From: Cephalopachus bancanus
Taxonomy: Eukaryota; Chordata; Mammalia; Primates; Tarsiidae
NCBI GenBank assembly: GCA_027257055.1
Contig: JAPVLO010000182.1
Span: 2,542,001 to 2,606,000 of the forward strand
Direction of reading: 5' to 3'
Length of the DNA: 64,000 nt
Positions within the stretch are counted from its first letter, which is position 1. Each line of letters opens with the position of its first letter. Under the pieces are notes generated by a model, which was not told the DNA's origin, did not search any database, and worked only from the letters and a program-made list of their open reading frames with translations. A program made the position numbers and the translations under genes. This document shows positions 51,771 to 62,912 of this stretch, piece by piece.

Positions 51771-53070
51771 TACGGGACGCCCTAGAGTGGCCTTTGTAGG
51801 GCTCAAGACATTGTAGCTCATGCTATTCTTCACTTCCTGATGTCCAGATGAGCCAAAGGATCCGTGGTACACGCGCCAGTGCTCTAAAGACCACTTGGAA
51901 ATGTCTCCGAACTCCGCAAGCGGATCGTAAACTCCTGGAGGGCTGAGGATACCAAGTGACACATACTGTCTACGGGCACCTGACCCTCCCCTTGGAGCGT
52001 TATGAAAAAATACCTTGTTTCTCTCATTCTCGGCAATTCCAAAGTCAGCAGCAGTAGCAGCTTCCGCACTGCACCCGCGAGGACAGCTGGGCTTGGAGCG
52101 GCTTACATGATCACAAGGGAGCCGAGGGCCACGCTGGGCTGGAACCTGCAGCTCCCGAGTCCCCGCAATGCTCGCCATCTCCCTGGCCCGCCATGTCTCT
52201 CTGGAGGGCTCCCACCTTGTTTCCCTTGTCCCCCACTAGGCACCAAACTGGCGCTCAGATAAGAGGCTGGAAGCACGACCCCTGGGGCCTCAGAGCCCGG
52301 AACCTGGCCACAGGCCTCTGGTTTAACATTTCCTGAACCAGGGACCGTGCCTGATTCAGCAGCATCCAGAACTCCAAAGGCCAAGTTAAAGAGTCGTTTT
52401 CCTTTCACTGGGATGGAAAATAAGCCTGCTGAAAGCTGCCAGAGCCGGAGAGACAGGGGACGACTCCCCTCCACCCCCGCTACAGTCCAGGAAACGGATC
52501 CCTCGTGCTGGGGGAGGAGACAAAGGGCACAGGGACAGCAAGGTACATGCAGACCTGAGATCGGGGCGGGGGGAAACCCACAGAGGGACATTTTGCTTGG
52601 AATCCTGAGATAGCAGGAGGTGGCAGGAGCGAGAGGGGCTGTGAGCCACTCACAGCCTGCTGGCGTGGCTTCTCCCAGCCTGTGCCTACCTGAGCCAAGG
52701 TAAAGACTCTTTTCACAAAAGTCTTTGCTAGCTGCAGTGTTTATTTAAGGATAAGATGGCCCAACTTCCACTATATTTAGTGCATGAAAATCCACAGGTG
52801 TTTGACTCCAGGAACTGCTGTGGGTTTTGCTATTAGTTTTCTGAGTCTCCTCCCTTCTCGGTTTCATTGTTCAGAGACGCAGGTGAGCTTTCCTGACTTC
52901 TGCAGCAGACCTCGGGCACTCCCCCACCCCCAGCTCCAGCCTGCAGGTCGCTTAAACACCCCTGTCCTAGAAGGCTTCTTGGATAAGGAACCAAAGGATG
53001 CTGTTTTCATTTCAATTCTAATTTATAACCTTGCAGCTGCAAAAAGAACTTTATTTTAATTTAGTCAGTT
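51771..53070. other. Intergenic stretch, nothing assigned
   Basis: About 1.3 kb without a recognised repeat, which is unusually long for this window, and without a supported gene. Frames of up to 162 codons (minus) lack domains. Confidence 0.45.
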
Positions 53071-53082
53071 GGCTTAATTTTT

Positions 53083-53215
53083 GTTTGCTTGTTTGGAGAG
53101 ACAAGGTCTCGCTTTGTTCCCAGGCTGGGGTCTCAAACTCCTAGCCTCCAGGGATCCCGCCGCCTCGGCCTCTCAAAGTGCTGGGACTATAGGCCTGCAC
53201 CACTGTGCCCAACCT
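53083..53215 (-). repeat. Alu left-arm monomer (FLAM-like)
   Basis: Complement single-arm Alu: GAGAGACAAGGTCTCGCTTTGTTCCCAGGC to CACCACTGTGCCCAACC. The flanking duplication GGCTTAATTTTT (53071-53082 and 53216-53227) shows that it inserted as a monomer. Confidence 0.9.
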
Positions 53216-53384
53216 GGCTTAATTTTTTATTTTAACTAATTGGTTTAACCCACCGCTTTGGCCTCCTCTTTCCTCTTCAAAGGCTCCCGATGGAAGGCAG
53301 CACGTTGGCTCTCCTGTGTCCCTTCCACATGCCACCCTGTACAATACAGGATGAAGACAAACGGCCTACCGTATAGGCACTAAA

Positions 53385-53560
53385 AGCTTGAGGCCCAGAG
53401 TCAGACTCTTAAGGGCCAGATCTGTCCTGTGACGTGTTGATTTCCTCACCTGTAAACGTCATCGTCCTGTCTCAGAGTTTAAACGCTAACTCCTAAACGC
53501 CAACTCTTAACACAGGACCTGGTGCCCCACGAGTAGTCCGCAAACACGTTGGCAAGCCTG
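53385..53560 (+). repeat. MIR SINE fragment
   Basis: GATTTCCTCACCTGTAAACGTCATCG, CCTGTCTCAGAGTTTAAACGC and CTCTTAACACAGGACCTGGTGCCC are in MIR order, with a small duplication (CTAACTCCTAAACGCCAACTC). Confidence 0.62.
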
Positions 53561-53769
53561 CAGCAGGTCCCCACACCACCCACAAAGGGAGGGTTGTCTC
53601 AGAAAAGCCGCTGCTCTGTCCAAGGAATTCCTTTCCTGGATAAGTGGAAACGGATCTATTACCAGGCAACTCAACACCTCTTTGGCCCTTGGGAGGGGGC
53701 TGGCATAACAATTAACATCTGCAGGGTGATTTATGGTTTACAGGGTGCCTTCAGGGTTGTAACAGTGGG

Positions 53770-53850
53770 GAGAATGAGGCTTGGCAGCCAGATCTTCCTG
53801 CAGGGGCTCTGTCTCTTACAAGATGTGTAACCTCGGGCAACTCTGAAGCA
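53770..53850 (+). repeat. MIR SINE core fragment
   Basis: GAGGCTTGGCAGCCAGATCTTCCTGC...CTGTCTCTTACAAGATGTGTAACCTCGGGCAAC matches the MIR core ('ctctgccacttactagctgtgtgaccttgggcaag'). Confidence 0.65.
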
Positions 53851-54107
53851 CCCCGAGCTGCTGGCTCCTTGTCATGCTGGTGAGAATGCGGGTTTCTGAG
53901 GTCCCCAGACAATATCCATGTGGCCAGGTGACATCCACGTGGCGTGACCTTAGCGCACCCAAAAGCCTTAGTAAGAGCAATGAACTGTCATTCCATTTTC
54001 TTATGGCTTTGGTTTCCAACAGATTTTTTAGTAAAACCTCATATGAATCCATGTTGAAGGGATGGATTAAAATTGTTTAGAACAATCCGGCCAAAGTTGT
54101 GGTTGCA

Positions 54108-54110
<3 letters not shown>
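53851..54110. other. Short intergenic stretch
   Basis: Nothing recognised. Confidence 0.35.

Positions 54111-54202
<92 letters not shown>
54111..54202 (+). repeat. Compound (CT)n(CA)n microsatellite
   Basis: (CT)23 at 54111-54156 runs directly into (CA)n at 54157-54202, with a single CC interruption at 54171. It is long enough to be length-polymorphic. The serine/leucine- and histidine/threonine-rich frame over it is not a gene. Confidence 0.97.
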
Positions 54203-54204
<2 letters not shown>

Positions 54205-54308
54205 CTACAGTCTCAGATATTCCTTTCCAGGCAAGCATGTGAAGGAAAGAAGGTGCTTCTTGTGTTTTTCCCTACGGAACATTTTCCCTTCTGAACAACT
54301 TCCTATAG

Positions 54309-54608
54309 TGGCTGGGCATGATGCTGCACACCTGTAATCCCAGCACTTTGGGAGGCCAAGGCAGGAGGAGTGCTTGAGCCCAGTAGTTCGACAGCAGCCT
54401 AGTCAACATAGTGAGACCTCATCTCTACAACAAAACACAAAAATTGCCCGGGCATGGTGGTGTGCTCCTGTAGTCCCGGCGAGTCTGGAGGCTGAAGTAG
54501 GAAGATTGCCTGATCCCAGGCGTCGAGACTGCGGTGAGCTGAGATCACGCCACGGCACTCCAGCCTGGGCAACAGAGTGAGGCCCCGTCTCCAAAAAAGA
54601 AAAAAGAA
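54309..54608 (+). repeat. Alu SINE, AluJ-like
   Basis: TGGCTGGGCATGATGCTGCACACCTGTAATCCC to GTGAGGCCCCGTCTCCAAAAAAGAAAAAAG. Perfect target-site duplication AACTTCCTATAG (54297-54308 and 54609-54620). Confidence 0.94.
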
Positions 54609-54620
54609 AACTTCCTATAG

Positions 54621-57334
54621 CCAAAGGTAGCCAGGGCCTGGCCTGCTCTGATGGAAATGCCCTGAGTTGAGAGATCAGAGATTCGGTCCTGGCTATGGCA
54701 GGGCCTGATTGCTCTGAGCCAGGTGAGGAACGGGGGAAAGCCAAGCCTCTCGGGGTGGTCCAGCTTCCCTGGGGTGTTGGCAGCACCAACGGAAATCTGC
54801 TGGAGGGAGAGAGGCCAGGCAGAGGCCGAGAGGCATGTGGCCCACCCACCAGGGCAGCCCATTCTTCTGGATAGCACTTATCCCCAGGACAGGGACACAG
54901 CCCTGCAGCACAGGAGGACATGCGGCCCCAGCTCCCAGGCTGTCACCTGGGGCAGGAAGTCGCCCATCCCCCCTCAGCACTTAGACAGGGGGACGGGTGG
55001 CCCACTCACCTCGCGGCTGTCCCGCTCCTTACTCCATCCCACGTCCCGGGTTGGGCGCCACCCTTGACCCACCTGGGACTCGACCTGCCGTACGGCGTGT
55101 GAAGAGCAGAGGGCCTCTGGGAGGACGAAGTCCCATAGCACACCAAGCGGGCAGAATGGCGCCATCATACCGAGGCGCTGGCCTTGACGCTCACCAAGGT
55201 TATGTGGCAAGGCCCTCCGGGTCCCTTCATCTCAGCATCATCCGGCAGCTGTTAATCCCAAACTACAACCACGAACGCTACTGTCCCACCCGAGGGACTC
55301 CTTCGTGGACAGCGGAGGAGGAGAGGAGCCCCGGTGGATGAGATGTGTCCTTCTGGAGTCCTAGACACCCTGGGTGGCAGTGGGACCTCCCTCCAAGGCC
55401 GAGGACTAACACCTGGAGGCAGCCTGAGACGAGCTCTGGCGAAACACCGAAAGGGCAGGTCTCCCGGGAGGACCGCGTGGGTGGGCAGTTGGGAAGAGCA
55501 GGGCAGACTGTGAGGATCACAACCCTCAGTACTGACCTTGCTCGGGAGGTCAAGAGCGGTGATCAATAGTGTTACCGTGTCCAGGGTACGACGACTCATT
55601 CCGGGGAATGGAGCACCCCCGCTTCCCACACAGGTTGTCCTGCAGGTCATTATCGGTCCGGTCGGTGCCTAGGACTGAACCGGCGCCAGAACGGAGCATT
55701 GCGACACCAACAGATAAAGATTCAGGATCCGGCCTCCTGCCGCGAACAGCCTGACGACAAGTCTTCCAGGGACTAAAACTTCGGGCTCCCCCTCCGAAGC
55801 CCCAGTCGTACACCCATTGCCTGGGAAGCAGGCAGAGGGGCCTGAAACACACAGGTGTTCCCACGTGGGTGAGGAACGGACGCAACCCAACAAGGACCCT
55901 GAGAGAAACAGCGGGGTGGGGGAGGCGGCAGGGACGGGGCCTGGAAAGCCGGAGAAAGGGGAGGGTGACCTGCAGCTGTTTGAGAAACCTGCTGCGGGGC
56001 GGGTGCGTGGGAGCCCTGCCTGTGGGCCACTGCGTAGAGGAGGTCAAAGGTCAGGAAGAGGGGCTCGCTGTCTGTAAAGGACTCCGCATACTACCCTGTG
56101 GAGTCCGACCAGCTCTTGTCCAGGAGGACCCTAAGCAGGTTTTACTCTATGGGAGGAGGAAGGCACATCTGTTTTTGAAAGAGCCCTCGGAGCAGTCAAA
56201 AAAAAAAGACAAGGGAGACAAGTGACAGGACTCAAGAAATAGACCAAACCAGAGGAAAAGGCAACCAAGAGGGCGGACAAGGAACGTTTCACAAGATACA
56301 CGGGGTACGAGGAGAAAAAGGACCCGGGGAACAGCCTACAGGCAAACACGGCGATGATCAGAAAACTGCTCTTCAGCTGACCCTAATTCTTGTGATTCCA
56401 GAAGGAGAAGAGAGGGCGTCACTCCAGCCGTCACAAGCAGCCTGAGGTCCAGGCAAAGCTAGCCGATGCGAGAGGCTGGCGAGAGCGGAGACAGCCAACC
56501 ACAAGGCTGCCGAGCTGGCCGTCGTGGACACTGACAGGGCGGGATGAAGGGAGGCGTGAAGAGGCCACACGGACGGTGCGAGCGAGCAGTCGGGGCTTCG
56601 GAGAGAAAGGGCCGCGGGATAAGCCCAGAGGTGACCCGGAAGGACTCCACAGCGCCCGGGCTCCGGAGCACGGCATCCGCAGACTGAAATGCCTGAGGAG
56701 GAGCCGTGACAGATTGAGGGCTGACGGTTGGAGGATCTCACGGTCAGCGACACGCGTTTCTGGAGGACAGGCACAGAGTACTGGAGGAGTTACCGGGATT
56801 CCGCTCAGAAGGGAGGCCGTGGGAGGGGCAGGGCGGGGGGGGGGTGCTGTGAACTGGATCGAAGGGGTCGGAAGAAGGTCTTTGACCATGCCGGCTCTGC
56901 GGTGTCTCTTCATACAGTTCAAACATCCACCAACCACCCAAGGATCACTTGTTCACTTCTACACTCAAAATATGGGTGAAGGTATTTGGGTTCTTATTGA
57001 AATGGGCCAGGAGCCAAGGGCACCAGAGCAAGCAAGATGCCAACGAAGGCTGATTTTAGGATTACACCTACTGTGGGTATTAGCTGAGGCTGTGGTCAGC
57101 AAAGCTCAGCTCACGTGAGTCGGGCACCTTGAAAGAATCCAAATATTAAGGGATTCACGGCTTCCGAGGTGACCACACACTCCTTCCCCCAGAGAAAGCA
57201 CTGTCTTTCAGAGAAGTATCCAAGACTGGTAATGTTGATTAACGGTCCACGTCCATTTAATGTTTCCTGAAACCCAATATACATTCACCACTGAGGAGAA
57301 ATCAAGCAACAAGTATAGCCGACAAGTGTTTTTT
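54621..57334. other. Repeat-poor, GC/CpG-rich 3' flank of TENT5C
   Basis: About 2.7 kb with no recognisable Alu, MIR or LINE between the last Alu and the TENT5C transcript end. CpG dinucleotides are frequent at 55250-55800 and 56430-56900. Long frames appear on both strands (up to 180 codons) but overlap each other without domains. It could be an unusually GC-rich unique segment, a decayed element I do not recognise, or regulatory DNA. I cannot decide from sequence alone. Confidence 0.45.
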
Positions 57335-57351
57335 ACATTTTAAATATACCT

Positions 57352-57378
57352 TTTATTTCTCAAACTCAAAGCTTTATT
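57352..57378 (-). promoter_or_regulatory. TENT5C: TENT5C distal poly(A) signals
   Basis: Two AATAAA hexamers on the minus strand, at 57373-57378 and 57352-57357, spaced 21 bases apart. Cleavage is expected 10-30 bases further down, at about 57325-57360. Confidence 0.75.
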
Positions 57379-58967
57379 TCATCAAGATCTAATACATTTT
57401 GCATTGACAGGTGATTTCATTTGCATCAAGTAAGAAGGTCAGTGACCATTACCAAAGAGGAAACCCCCGACATCCTAGGCACTGCGAAGAAATTAATCTT
57501 TCAAAGGCTACAAGAATATGAAATATCAAAAAAAGCTTCCAATGTAGTCTAATGGGTGTCTTACTTTTCATCTATAATAATTTGAAATTTGCTGTTTTAG
57601 GAAAATTAAGTTTTTATCCATTATCAGGAAAAAAAGACCAGATAGCTTGGGATTAAAAAAAAATACCCTTGAGCCATATTGTTTAACTACTTCCTCTTCG
57701 GTGATGGTCGGTTCACCTTCCTATGCAAACACACATGAGAATTTGCACCAACTCTCACTAACCCAGGCAAAACTCCAAGCTTTTTCTTAGCTTACACTTC
57801 AACTATTTTTTTAAAAAGTGATAGGTAAACAAGATTTAGGCACTTGAACTCACACACACACACAAAAGCCTTTTCTTTTCTGACCCTCACCTTAGAGGTC
57901 TCCACCAATAATCCTGAAAAGTTGCCAGATCTTTTGAAACACTCTTCTACACAGACTCCCATGGTCCTCTGAATTTAACAGGTTGAATTGGAATCTGTGC
58001 CAAAGTCAGCTGTGACATTCTCGTCTCTGCTAGTTGAAGACTGTGACCCTCCCTCACCTTGGAAACGGGAAGTTCTCTCAATGTACATAATCCACTCAAA
58101 GGGTTCTCCCTCTCCTGAAGCTCCAGTAAGATACCCAGGAAGGAATGGCCCTGGTGGGCACAGGGATCTCCTTCTTACCACTGGATAATGACTCTTTCCT
58201 CTCTGGAAGAGGACGTTTGAGCTAAGACTATAGCTGCACCTTAACACAAGGCGCCAATACAAGTTAACGAGAAAGGAGTTATTCCTAAAGTTGGGAGGTT
58301 GCTTTCGAGTGGCACCCTGTCCCAAAGTTACCAAAGCAGTACAAGTTAAAACCTTAGCCCACCATGAAGGTCAGGTGTTAGGACTAGAGGTGAGGCTGAA
58401 GGATAAACAGATTCAGGGCTTTGGCCCTTGATTAACAACACGTCACCAAAAACAGAGGTTCACACACAGCTTGCTGTGACCCAACCCCCCGGTGAAAATC
58501 ATACTGGAAACAACACGCCAACTAGAATGGCAGACCACTTCTGTGCCAGGTCTCAGGCACTCCAGGCACCATCGTTCATGCCCAACTTGCCCCACCCGCC
58601 AGGTCCCACAGGCAGTCATCGGGAACCCTGATTTGAAGGCGTTTGTGACACAGAGTTTACTTTTGGCATTGGAATGACTGAGCGAGAAACTGTGTCTTGC
58701 TGCCCAGGCAAGCTGTAAAGGTGAGACTGAAGCGCTAAGCTAGGAAGCGCAAGGCTGCGGTGTGCCCTTCCGCCAACACAAAGGGCCGAGGTGCTGTTCT
58801 CCTGCCTGCCTGCTGCTCGACCTGACTCCAACAGGCTGCCCATGCGCAGGAAGCATCACAAGACAGTTCAGAGCCCTGAAGCCCACGAGAGACTGCGACT
58901 GCTGGAAGTCAGATTAGAGTCCGCACTTGAACTTTGGTGCCCTCTGCCACCGCCAAGTTTGTTATTC

Positions 58968-58968
<1 letters not shown>

Positions 58969-59010
<42 letters not shown>

Positions 59011-59024
59011 CACACACACACACA
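58969..59024 (+). repeat. (AC)n microsatellite in the TENT5C 3' UTR
   Basis: AC x19.5 at 58969-59007, then AAA, then CA x7 at 59011-59024. The gene is on the minus strand, so the transcript reads (GU)n here, a potential binding platform for GU-repeat-binding proteins. Confidence 0.96.
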
Positions 59025-59426
59025 AATGGGAACCACCAGACTCAGTACAAGTTCAGGATACCCAGTGCTTGTGTGAGCAGAAGAAAGGCAGGTTTCAGCT
59101 AGAACTTCCAGACACCTGAAACTCAAGGTTACCTGGTCTATTCAGAGGCTGGCGAAAGGCTCACAGAGGAGGTAGAGACACCACTAGCCCGGGGGGTTGT
59201 GTTTGAAAGTGGATTTGGTCAGCGTAGCTTTTTTGCCCTGATAGTCCTAGAACTCATGTCTCTTCTCAAACTGCACAGAGTGCCAACGAGAAAGGTCAAG
59301 GGAAGAGACTCGTACCAAGACGGCCAGGGTGCAACGTGGTACTGGCTGGAGGCTGGGAGTTTCTTACACTTTCTGGGCCACCCCTTCATTCTCAAAGAAA
59401 GACTATTACCAGATGGAGGGGGGGTG

Positions 59427-59428
<2 letters not shown>

Positions 59429-59474
<46 letters not shown>
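59429..59474 (+). repeat. (GT)n microsatellite in the TENT5C 3' UTR
   Basis: GT x23, uninterrupted, preceded by a G-rich run GGAGGGGGGGTGGGG. The TENT5C transcript reads (AC)n here, upstream of the (GU)n tract 0.42 kb away. Confidence 0.97.
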
Positions 59475-59476
<2 letters not shown>

Positions 59477-60884
59477 TTGATGCAGATCCTAGCTTTAGCT
59501 GGTGCCTCATTACCTTGGTCCCCAAGCCTTCTAAGTAGAAGCAATACCGATTTCTGTTAGCAAGTGCTTATGTTGGCGGCTTCACCACATTTCAAAGCTT
59601 TGGTGAAACAAATCTGTCATTTCTGTGCAAATATATTGCCACTGGACTACAACAGTAGCTTTTTAAGTTCATGGATAACCAGATAGTGTTCAAAATTGAG
59701 ACCACTCTTCACTGGGATTCACTCTTCCTTGCACCCCTCTCAACACTGAAGCACCCCAGATCCCCTCAACATAGAACCGGCCTTGACTCAAAGCCAGTTA
59801 ATTCAAACCTAACTAAGGCTCACAGGGAAGCAGGAGCTGGTTACACTAAGAAGCGGCTTTTAGTCACCTAACATAGCACAACATGGATACCAGCTAAGCC
59901 TTGGGTTTCAGCCATGTCTGATCTGTTTTTGCTTAAGTGGACCAAGACATCACATTCCAGGAGAAACCTGAAAATATATTTTTAGAAAAAGGTAAACCAC
60001 TCGTCTTCTACTAAGTATTTCTGCATTAAGATAACTTCATTGTTTAAAGCCAGGAGAAAGCAATCACTCAGGGCTTTGGACTTCTATGTCCACAGGAGAA
60101 AATAACCATCAGGAGCATGGATTTGATTAAATCGCTTTGGAAACCAAGCTGGCTGGCAATACTGAGTGTTAGCCCTTGGTATCCTAAAGAGATGCTTTCT
60201 AAGAGATCCCACAAAAAGCTCCAAAACACAAAACCTCTTATCTAAATCTACTGGAAACAGCAACAGTAGCCTAGAACTCTCCCATGTGCTAAGCTTGCCT
60301 TTGACTAGAAATTAACACTGTCTTCCTGCTAAAGTGCAAGAATATAAACAAGGATGGTCGCATCTACTAAATGAGGAGGATCATTCCCGCTCACTCAGTT
60401 CTTCCCCAACTACACCGGAATGATGTCAAAGTGCCCTGGGAGCGCGGACGCACCCAAGGCCGGACTGAGCGCTAGCCCTCGTCATCACGGACGGCAGGGA
60501 GGCAGCCGGTGAGGTTCTGCCGCCGTTCCACGGGTCACTCGGCTCTGCTGAAATTCCTGAATTTGCCTGCTGTCAAAAAACACCTGGAGAGGGAGAGCGC
60601 TACTTTTGAGAGGAAAAAACCCCCAAAAACAAAGAGAACAAATACACAAAAATAGCCCAAGTACTCCAGAAAAACAGCTTGTCACACTTGGAATGTGACC
60701 AAAATGGGTTTCCAATTAAAACATGGGAAGACCCTCATGCCGGTTACTACAATGATTCCAGACTCTGCACAAGCCATAGTCTCCGGAAGAGCAAAACGAA
60801 AGTCAGCCATGAGCCAATGAGAGAAAGAAAAAAGGGTCATTCAATAAGAATTCCTTAAAGAAAAAAAAGGACATTCATGTTTCC

Positions 60885-60892
60885 TATTTACA
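60885..60892 (-). promoter_or_regulatory. Pumilio-type element in the 3' UTR
   Basis: The complement of TATTTACA reads UGUAAAUA, matching the Pumilio consensus UGUANAUA, about 0.8 kb after the stop codon. It is a motif match only. An 8-mer of this kind is expected by chance every several tens of kb. Confidence 0.4.
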
Positions 60893-61678
60893 AACACCTG
60901 CTCCCACCACCCCTACAATTCTACTTTAACCTTATGTTCCATATTTTATTTTGTTTTCAAGTTACATTTCAAGAAAAGGTCATTTTTTTTTCATTCTCAG
61001 CAATATTTCACAATTCCTCGGGATAGCACAGCATCTAAACCATAAACCACTTCCAACCAGATCTCAATTCTCCAGCTACTGGCTTTGGTTTATTGATGAA
61101 AGAAGTTCTCAGCTCTGCTGACAGGGAATAAACACAAGCGATTTAGTCCCTTGAACACAAATGAAGTCACAAGAGCACCCTCATGTTTATCATCTTCCAC
61201 TTGATTGAAACTGAGACAGGAAAGGAGATTATCAGCACAACTTTCACATAACTGCTAAGACTCTCTTAACAGCTGAGAACCCCAACACAGCCCACTCCAG
61301 GCTCAAATGAGAAGAAAGGTGGCTTAACACTTCTCCTGTGGTGCCCAAGCGTTCCCAATCTCAGGGACTGCACAGAGCTCAAATGCCCGTGCGCTCATGT
61401 TTGGGACACGACACGTTGGTGTCTATCTGGGAAAGATGCGCAGAGGTCACGCTTCCTAGGGCACTTCCCAAAGCGGCACTGTGAGATGGGTCCTTTTAGG
61501 GTTGGCTCATGATAGGCTGCCGACCCGCTCCGATGGGCACACAAAGAAGAAGAAAAAAGCAGAATCAGAGCTGAGTTCCCCTTTAAAAGCCAAACACCTA
61601 CATCTAGAAGGAGGCTCTCCTACCTGAGAGCCCTCGCCCCAGCGGGGTTCCCCCTGCAGAAACCCTCAGGTCTCAAGG

Positions 61679-62854
61679 CTAGTTACAGGGCAGCCAGGTA
61701 GGGTAGGGCTGGCTGTAGGTAACCGGAGGATGGGCCACGTAGTAGTTGCTGAAGTTGCCGTCGCTGACGTAAGGAGCCGGCTGGTAGTAACAGGTGACGT
61801 TGGTGGCGTTGGGGATGATGTTCTGCTCCGCCAGCACCCGCAAGGCCAGGAGGGAGATGAGGTTCAGCGTCTGCCGGCGCTCGTGGCCCATGAGGCACAC
61901 GGTGCTCTCGTTCACCACGCGGCGGAGGATCATGAGGTAGTCGTACTTGCTTCTCTCTTCTTCGGCAAAGTGGTTCTGAAGGTAGGTCTCCAGCTTCCGC
62001 TGCTGTTCCAGGATGTCCGGGAAGTCGATGAAAAACCGGGAGCACATGTAGCGCTCCAGCGTCTTGATCTCCTCCTGGTCCGTGGGCCTGAAGTCCCGCA
62101 CGAGAAGGTTGCTGTACTTGAGGAGCCCGCCGCCTCGGATTTCCTCGGGGTTCTTGGTGGCGATCAGTCTGTTCTGCAGATGGTCCAAGGCCTCCTCGAA
62201 GTCGCCGTACACGCTCTCCCCGACCACGCTGGGGTGGAAGTGCTCGGAGATGGGGCTGGTGGAGCAGTCGTAGAAGAAGAGCAAGGAGTCCAGGACGATC
62301 TGGAAGGAGTCCACGCTGAACTCAAACTGACGCCGGATGGAGTCGACGAACTTCAGCTCCACGTTCCTCCCGTTCTTGTTGGAGAGGGAGATCAAGCTCC
62401 AGCGGTCAGTGTCCGTGCACACCTTCACCAGCTTCTGCACATACGCCTCCTTCAGGGTGACGGGGCTGATCTTGAGCTTGTTCACGCCCTCCGGCAGGAA
62501 GTTCAAGAGGGAACACAGGACCACATCCCGGACCAGCTGAAACTCCGCCTCTGTCGGGAGAGCCACGTGAAAGATGAGATCCAGGTCTTTGCAGCCCAAG
62601 CCGTTGTCTTTGACCAGAACGTGGCCGGCCGCGGAGCCGTTCAGCCGGACGTCCTGCACTTTGATGCCTGCCTCCTCCAGCCGGCTGCGGACGGTCTGGA
62701 CGATGTCCTTCAGCGTTATCTCCAGGGTGGGAAAGTTGCCTCGTCCGTGGATGGGGACGACCTCGGTCAGGACCTCGTGCAGCCGGCTGACCTGGTCCCA
62801 GCTGAGCACGCTGAAGGACACGCAGTCCCTGGTCCGGCTGCTCTCCTCTGCCAT
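61679..62854 (-). CDS. TENT5C: Terminal nucleotidyltransferase 5C, non-canonical poly(A) polymerase
   Basis: A complete 391-codon reading frame in one exon, equal to the human FAM46C/TENT5C length as I recall it. The enzyme adds adenosines to the 3' ends of cytoplasmic, mainly ER-associated mRNAs, stabilising those for secreted proteins. It supports immunoglobulin output, and in humans it is a recurrently mutated tumour suppressor in multiple myeloma. The nucleotidyltransferase core is visible: helical start ([16 protein letters not shown], residues 26-41), the G-S motif in LNGSAAG (73-74), the metal-binding D-x-D in CKDLDLIF (D90, D92), and a third carboxylate at E166 in ELKFV. The helical C-terminal half includes [15 protein letters not shown] and [33 protein letters not shown]. 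The tail [20 protein letters not shown] is family-typical. The start was chosen because AAGATGG is a strong Kozak context just inside the exon and the protein starts MAEESS as in other mammals. No frameshift or lost catalytic residue. The paralogues TENT5A, B and D are less similar at both ends. Confidence 0.98.
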   Translation of the reverse strand: MAEESSRTRDCVSFSVLSWDQVSRLHEVLTEVVPIHGRGNFPTLEITLKDIVQTVRSRLEEAGIKVQDVRLNGSAAGHVLVKDNGLGCKDLDLIFHVALPTEAEFQLVRDVVLCSLLNFLPEGVNKLKISPVTLKEAYVQKLVKVCTDTDRWSLISLSNKNGRNVELKFVDSIRRQFEFSVDSFQIVLDSLLFFYDCSTSPISEHFHPSVVGESVYGDFEEALDHLQNRLIATKNPEEIRGGGLLKYSNLLVRDFRPTDQEEIKTLERYMCSRFFIDFPDILEQQRKLETYLQNHFAEEERSKYDYLMILRRVVNESTVCLMGHERRQTLNLISLLALRVLAEQNIIPNATNVTCYYQPAPYVSDGNFSNYYVAHPPVTYSQPYPTWLPCN

Positions 62855-62912
62855 CTTGAGGGATGTTCTGGCCAGGGAAACTGAAAGGGAGGGTGAGAAA
62901 CACAGTTAGGAT
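62855..62912 (-). promoter_or_regulatory. TENT5C: TENT5C exon 2 acceptor and short 5' UTR segment
   Basis: On the minus strand a pyrimidine-rich run ending CCCTCCCTTTCAG puts the intron/exon boundary at 62881/62880, with 26 bases of 5' UTR before the ATG. A branch-point consensus CCTAACT has its branch adenosine at about 62906, 25 bases before the AG. The family is known to have its whole coding sequence in the last exon, so this fits. Confidence 0.88.

Larger units (their letters stand above)
57335..61678 (-). other. TENT5C: TENT5C 3' untranslated region
   Basis: About 4.3 kb from the TAG stop to the distal poly(A) signals, which fits my recollection of a long 3' UTR in the human gene. It contains no Alu, LINE or MIR that I can see, in sharp contrast to the rest of the window, consistent with purifying selection on a transcribed UTR. 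It holds two dinucleotide tracts of opposite sense (58969-59024 and 59429-59474) and a Pumilio-type site (60885-60892). An internal AATAAA on the minus strand at 60951-60956 could give a UTR of about 0.7 kb. The exact mRNA end is inferred from signals only. Confidence 0.8.

Noticed and set aside
61730..62884. 384-codon open frame on the plus strand opposite TENT5C
   Set aside because: It is the antisense shadow of the GC-rich TENT5C coding sequence. It has repetitive V/L/E/D-rich composition and no family resemblance.
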